Positions 60,967 to 64,000 of a stretch of 64,000 nt of DNA are shown one piece after another. This stretch comes from Rhodoferax lithotrophicus (lineage in GTDB: Bacteria > Pseudomonadota > Gammaproteobacteria > Burkholderiales > Burkholderiaceae_C): contig NZ_AP024238.1 of the NCBI RefSeq assembly GCF_019973615.1, forward strand, positions 3,059,989-3,123,988, in the 5' to 3' direction. A program made the position numbers and the translations under genes. Numbering within the stretch: position 1 is the stretch's first letter; each line of letters starts with the position of its first letter. Under the pieces are notes generated by a model. It was not told where the DNA came from. It ran no database searches and worked only from the letters and a program-made list of their open reading frames with translations.

Positions 60967-61650
60967 ATGCTATCCATTAAGAACCTAGTCGTGCTAGCCC
61001 TGATGCTTCTCTCGGCCACACTCAGTGTAATCCTCCGCCCCACAATCAGTCTGGCTGATGAGCGACCACCTATCGACCTTGCTGTCATGGTACCCACTAC
61101 TTTTAGTGAGTGGCATGAAGAGGTAAATTTGACAGCGCAAGTAGTTAACCCTCAACAAAAAATTGTTATAGACAAAATCTACAGCCAAACACTCAGCAGA
61201 ACCTATGTCAACAAACAAGGGGATCGTGTAATGCTGTCCATTGCATACGGCAAAAATCAAAGTGATTCACTATCGCTGCATAAGCCAGAGGTTTGCTATC
61301 CAGCACAAGGCTTTCAACTTCTACACAAAGAAATAATCACACTTAAGTTAATGGGAATATCCGTTAACGCGACGCGAATTGAGACAAATCTTGGAAATAG
61401 ATTCGAACCCGTTACGTATTGGACTATTGTTGGTGACCAAGTTGTCACTTCAAGCATTAATAAAAAAATTTCGGAACTTCGCTATTCCATACAAGGAAGA
61501 GTGCCAGATGGAATGCTATTCAGAATTTCCTCTATAGATAGGAACAGTACCTCGGCCTACGCGTTGCAAGAGCGTTTCGCCAAGGAAATTGCATCTGTAA
61601 TAGATTTAAAAAATAGAGCACGCTTCATTGGAAATAAAAATAGTAACTAA
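60967..61650 (+). CDS. epsI: EpsI family exosortase-associated protein
   Basis: A 227-residue periplasmic protein with an N-terminal hydrophobic segment (LVVLALMLLSATLSVIL). It has the EpsI landmarks FSEWHEE, IYSQTLSRTYVN and LHKPEVCYPAQGF, the last being the best-conserved family motif. EpsI stands next to, or fused to, exosortase genes and is needed for polymer or protein sorting; its exact function is unknown. I chose ATG 60967, 4 bp after the xrtB stop; the upstream start lies inside xrtB. Codon usage is noticeably AT-richer than in epsL-epsF. Confidence 0.88.
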   Translation: MLSIKNLVVLALMLLSATLSVILRPTISLADERPPIDLAVMVPTTFSEWHEEVNLTAQVVNPQQKIVIDKIYSQTLSRTYVNKQGDRVMLSIAYGKNQSDSLSLHKPEVCYPAQGFQLLHKEIITLKLMGISVNATRIETNLGNRFEPVTYWTIVGDQVVTSSINKKISELRYSIQGRVPDGMLFRISSIDRNSTSAYALQERFAKEIASVIDLKNRARFIGNKNSN

Positions 61651-61698
61651 CCAAATAATAAACTTCTGAATAAATGGATATTTACTTTAAACTTACAA

Positions 61699-62940
61699 AT
61701 GAAAAGATTCTATCTATCTGGGCAAAATAACTTTGGTAATCGCGGCTGCGAAGCACTTGTTCGCTCAACCCTGCAATTGCTAAAAGCAGAGTTAGGGGAG
61801 GTAGAGGTCCTTGTTCCGAGCTACCGACCTGATTTAGATTTAAGGCAATGGCCTGATGCGATGAGTGCAGGCTGTAAGTTCGTACGTGCTATGCCCTACC
61901 CTACCTCCTTAAAAGTCTGGGGAAAAATACGTAAATACATTCCTGGCATCAAGAACTTATATATCCCCAATTTTTCGATTCCCAAAGATATAGAAGACGA
62001 TATCCGTTCATGCGATGCATTGTTACTTATCGGTGGTGATAATATAACATTGGACTATGGTCTGGAGTCTTTAATTTGGCACATACGCTTCGCGCAGCAT
62101 GCGCAACGCTTAGGAAAAAAAGTTATGGTCTGGGGTGCATCTATCGGCCCATTCACTAGCGAACCAATTACTGAAAAATTTGTATCGAACTTCTTACGAT
62201 CTACTGTTTTTACCACCGTCCGCGAAACCATTTCTGAGCAGTATTTAAAATCAATTGGTATAGATAAAAATGTAGTACTGGTCACAGATGGCGCTTTTGT
62301 CATGGTACCCGAACCGGTAGACACGACCGCATATTGGCCCATATCTACCAGTAATGCAGTCCTAGGTTTCAATATTAGTCCTCTCATTCAAAAATTCAGA
62401 CCCGCTGGAGAACCCAAAGAGGTTCTTCAACGCGAAATTGTTAATTTTCTCAAATACACGATGAACAACAATGACATGTCCATCGTTCTGATTCCACATG
62501 TCGACCCACTTGATGGTGCCAAGAATAACAGCGACACACATTACATGCAGGAAATATTAGATATGTGCACTGGTTTCGAGAGCCGACTAGCTATAGTGCC
62601 GAACTCACTGAATGCTGCTCAATTGAAGTTCATTCTATCCAAATGCACCTATTTTATCGGTGCACGCACTCACGCCACAATAGGGGCTTTGAGTTGTCTT
62701 GTGCCGACAATATCGATCGCATACAGCGTCAAAGCTAAAGGCTTAAATAGAGACCTATTCAAAACTGAGAAATTTGTATTGGAAACTTCCAAAGTTAACT
62801 CTATTTCACTTCAAGACAGTCTTCAATTTTTAATTGAAAACAAAGATAACATCATTTCAACACTGTCGAAACGTATACCCCTTTGGCGAGAAAGTGCAAC
62901 TATTTCCGCAAAAATGATCAACCAAATGATTGGGAAATAG
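61699..62940 (+). CDS. Polysaccharide pyruvyl transferase family protein
   Basis: A 413-residue protein of the polysaccharide pyruvyl transferase (CsaB-like) superfamily. It starts with a RFYLSGQNNFGNRGCEALV motif (the GNRG-like phosphate loop) and has a mid-domain VWGASIGPF, then LRSTVFTTVRE and a C-terminal RTHATIGAL, all typical. It would transfer pyruvate or a related group to the exopolysaccharide sugars. The gene is clearly AT-rich and lies 48 bp after epsI; the following gene starts 3 bp after its stop. Confidence 0.85.
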   Translation: MKRFYLSGQNNFGNRGCEALVRSTLQLLKAELGEVEVLVPSYRPDLDLRQWPDAMSAGCKFVRAMPYPTSLKVWGKIRKYIPGIKNLYIPNFSIPKDIEDDIRSCDALLLIGGDNITLDYGLESLIWHIRFAQHAQRLGKKVMVWGASIGPFTSEPITEKFVSNFLRSTVFTTVRETISEQYLKSIGIDKNVVLVTDGAFVMVPEPVDTTAYWPISTSNAVLGFNISPLIQKFRPAGEPKEVLQREIVNFLKYTMNNNDMSIVLIPHVDPLDGAKNNSDTHYMQEILDMCTGFESRLAIVPNSLNAAQLKFILSKCTYFIGARTHATIGALSCLVPTISIAYSVKAKGLNRDLFKTEKFVLETSKVNSISLQDSLQFLIENKDNIISTLSKRIPLWRESATISAKMINQMIGK

Positions 62941-62943
62941 TTA

Positions 62944-64000
62944 ATGCATAATATTGATTCTGAACAATCAATCTTTGGTATCAAAGAGGTGATACAAGAG
63001 GGGCTTTGTATCGGATGTGGCGCCTGTACAAACCAAAGTAAATTTGCAACTGTTCGATTTAACGATTATGGAGAACTGACCGCCGATATAAGCAAGGCAA
63101 ACATTCAAGAGTTAGATTTAATGGGAAAGACTTGTCCCTTTTCCGACTCGGCACCAAATGAGAATATATTAACAGAAACGATATTCAAATCTGAACCAAA
63201 CGTAACCTACAGCGATGTATTGGGCTACTACACTGGTTTGATGGCAGGCTTCTCAAATAAGCATCGCCCATTTGGATCATCAGGTGGCATAGTTTCTTGG
63301 CTATTAGAGGAGATATTGACTAATAAAACTGTTGATGCAGTCATTGTTGTTGGGCGTACACCAGACTCAGATCGTTTTTTTGGATACAAGGTGATCACAG
63401 ACCCATGTGACTTACAGTCAAATGGTACATCTTTTTACTATCCTGTCAGCTATGACAACGTCCTAAGATATATCCAAGATAATCCTGGCAAATATGCTAT
63501 TACTGGAGTTCCATGTTTTCATAAGGCGTTAAGACAATTAAAACTTGTCAATCCAATTATTGCACAGAGAGTTGTACTGCAGATTGGAATAGTTTGTGGC
63601 CAAATGAAGAGTTCTTTCTATTTAGAATACTTGGATCGCAAAGCTGGCAAAACCAATCCATTGATTGATGCGTGCTTTCGTCGTAAGGATGAAAATCTCC
63701 ATGCAGATAATTATTTATTTGAAGGAAAATTTCTAAAAAATAATGGAGAAATGCAAAAAAGAATTGTAAAAAATAGTGACATAGGTTCAAATTGGGCAAT
63801 GGGATTTTTTAAACCGCGAGCATGTGATTTTTGCGATGATGTCTTTGCTGAAACTGCGGACATTGCAGTTATGGATGCTTGGCTTGATCCGTATATAAGT
63901 GATGGAAAAGGGACAAGTATTGTTATTGCTAGAACAAACTTAATTAATCAATTTTTAATTTCTGGCCAAAGCAATGACATGCTGGTACTAAATAGTATTT
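62944..64000 (+). CDS. Coenzyme F420 hydrogenase/dehydrogenase beta-subunit family protein (3'-truncated by the window)
   Basis: An incomplete reading frame of at least 352 codons from ATG 62944 that runs off the window with no stop. It starts with a ferredoxin-like cluster LCIGCGACTNQSK, and has FGSSGGIVSWLLEE and TGVPCFHKALRQ, as in FrhB/FdhB-type flavoproteins, plus a second Cys cluster RACDFCDDVFAE. Members with this pattern occur beside polysaccharide pyruvyl transferases in surface-polymer loci, with an unknown role; an F420 role in this organism is not implied. It is AT-rich, like the preceding gene. Confidence 0.85.
   Translation, partial: MHNIDSEQSIFGIKEVIQEGLCIGCGACTNQSKFATVRFNDYGELTADISKANIQELDLMGKTCPFSDSAPNENILTETIFKSEPNVTYSDVLGYYTGLMAGFSNKHRPFGSSGGIVSWLLEEILTNKTVDAVIVVGRTPDSDRFFGYKVITDPCDLQSNGTSFYYPVSYDNVLRYIQDNPGKYAITGVPCFHKALRQLKLVNPIIAQRVVLQIGIVCGQMKSSFYLEYLDRKAGKTNPLIDACFRRKDENLHADNYLFEGKFLKNNGEMQKRIVKNSDIGSNWAMGFFKPRACDFCDDVFAETADIAVMDAWLDPYISDGKGTSIVIARTNLINQFLISGQSNDMLVLNSI

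Overview
The window looks like a chromosomal segment of a betaproteobacterium of the order Burkholderiales, most likely family Comamonadaceae (Rhodoferax/Polaromonas-like). This is inferred from the protein families present (Tct-type transporter without its binding protein, beta-type TrpS with a C-terminal extension, HpnD/HpnE beside ileS-lspA, XrtB-type exosortase cluster) and from moderate-to-high GC outside the last 10 kb. No prophage, CRISPR array or intact insertion sequence is visible. One tRNA gene, tRNA-Ser(CGA), is present.

Layout. 0-10 kb (minus strand): a tctBA permease pair, an orphan GspE-type ATPase overlapping a methyltransferase-like gene, a hypoxanthine/uracil-type DNA glycosylase, TatD, an orphan periplasmic binding protein, a hemerythrin-like protein with half of its iron ligands missing, and lolD/lolC. 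10-23 kb (mostly plus strand): a membrane spermidine-synthase-like protein, a Uma2-nuclease remnant, a small membrane protein, a conserved hypothetical overlapping recJ, a Lon-like protease, a PHP phosphatase, a DMT exporter, a YciO/YrdC protein, an M50 protease, trpS, tRNA-Ser, purN and yceH. 23-28 kb: two gene remnants (Fic N-terminus, histidine-kinase C-terminus), then a flavin monooxygenase and an AcoR-type sigma-54 activator, separated by a recognisable -24/-12 promoter and a cluster of GTCAC/GTGAC sites. 28-33 kb: a PimC/PimD-like acyl-CoA dehydrogenase pair, a periplasmic ATP-dependent DNA ligase and an HNH endonuclease. 32-43 kb: ribF-ileS-lspA-hpnD-hpnE, a penicillin-acylase-type hydrolase and hemH.

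42.7-52 kb is a signalling region. A five-gene minus-strand operon runs HDOD protein, response regulator with a degenerate HD-GYP domain, hemerythrin-histidine kinase, SulP transporter with STAS and cyclic-nucleotide domains, polyphosphate:AMP phosphotransferase. It diverges from a chemoreceptor whose periplasmic domain carries a CxxCH heme motif and which has a sigma-28-like promoter. Together these suggest oxygen/redox sensing, but the link is inferred from gene order.

53.8-64 kb is an exopolysaccharide/exosortase locus: a PEP-CTERM protein with its own terminator, then epsL-epsD-epsE-epsF-epsG-xrtB-epsI, a polysaccharide pyruvyl transferase and an FrhB-like protein cut by the window end. 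Base composition becomes clearly AT-rich in the last 3 kb, consistent with swapped-in polymer-specific genes.

The most unusual observation is a dispersed 35-bp imperfect palindrome, found in twelve copies (plus one doubtful) at constant internal spacing in both orientations. Most copies lie inside, or supply the stop codon of, conserved genes: the glycosylase, tatD, lolD, recJ, purN, an acyl-CoA dehydrogenase, ileS, hpnE (twice) and the chemoreceptor. I see none in the 53.8-64 kb exopolysaccharide locus.
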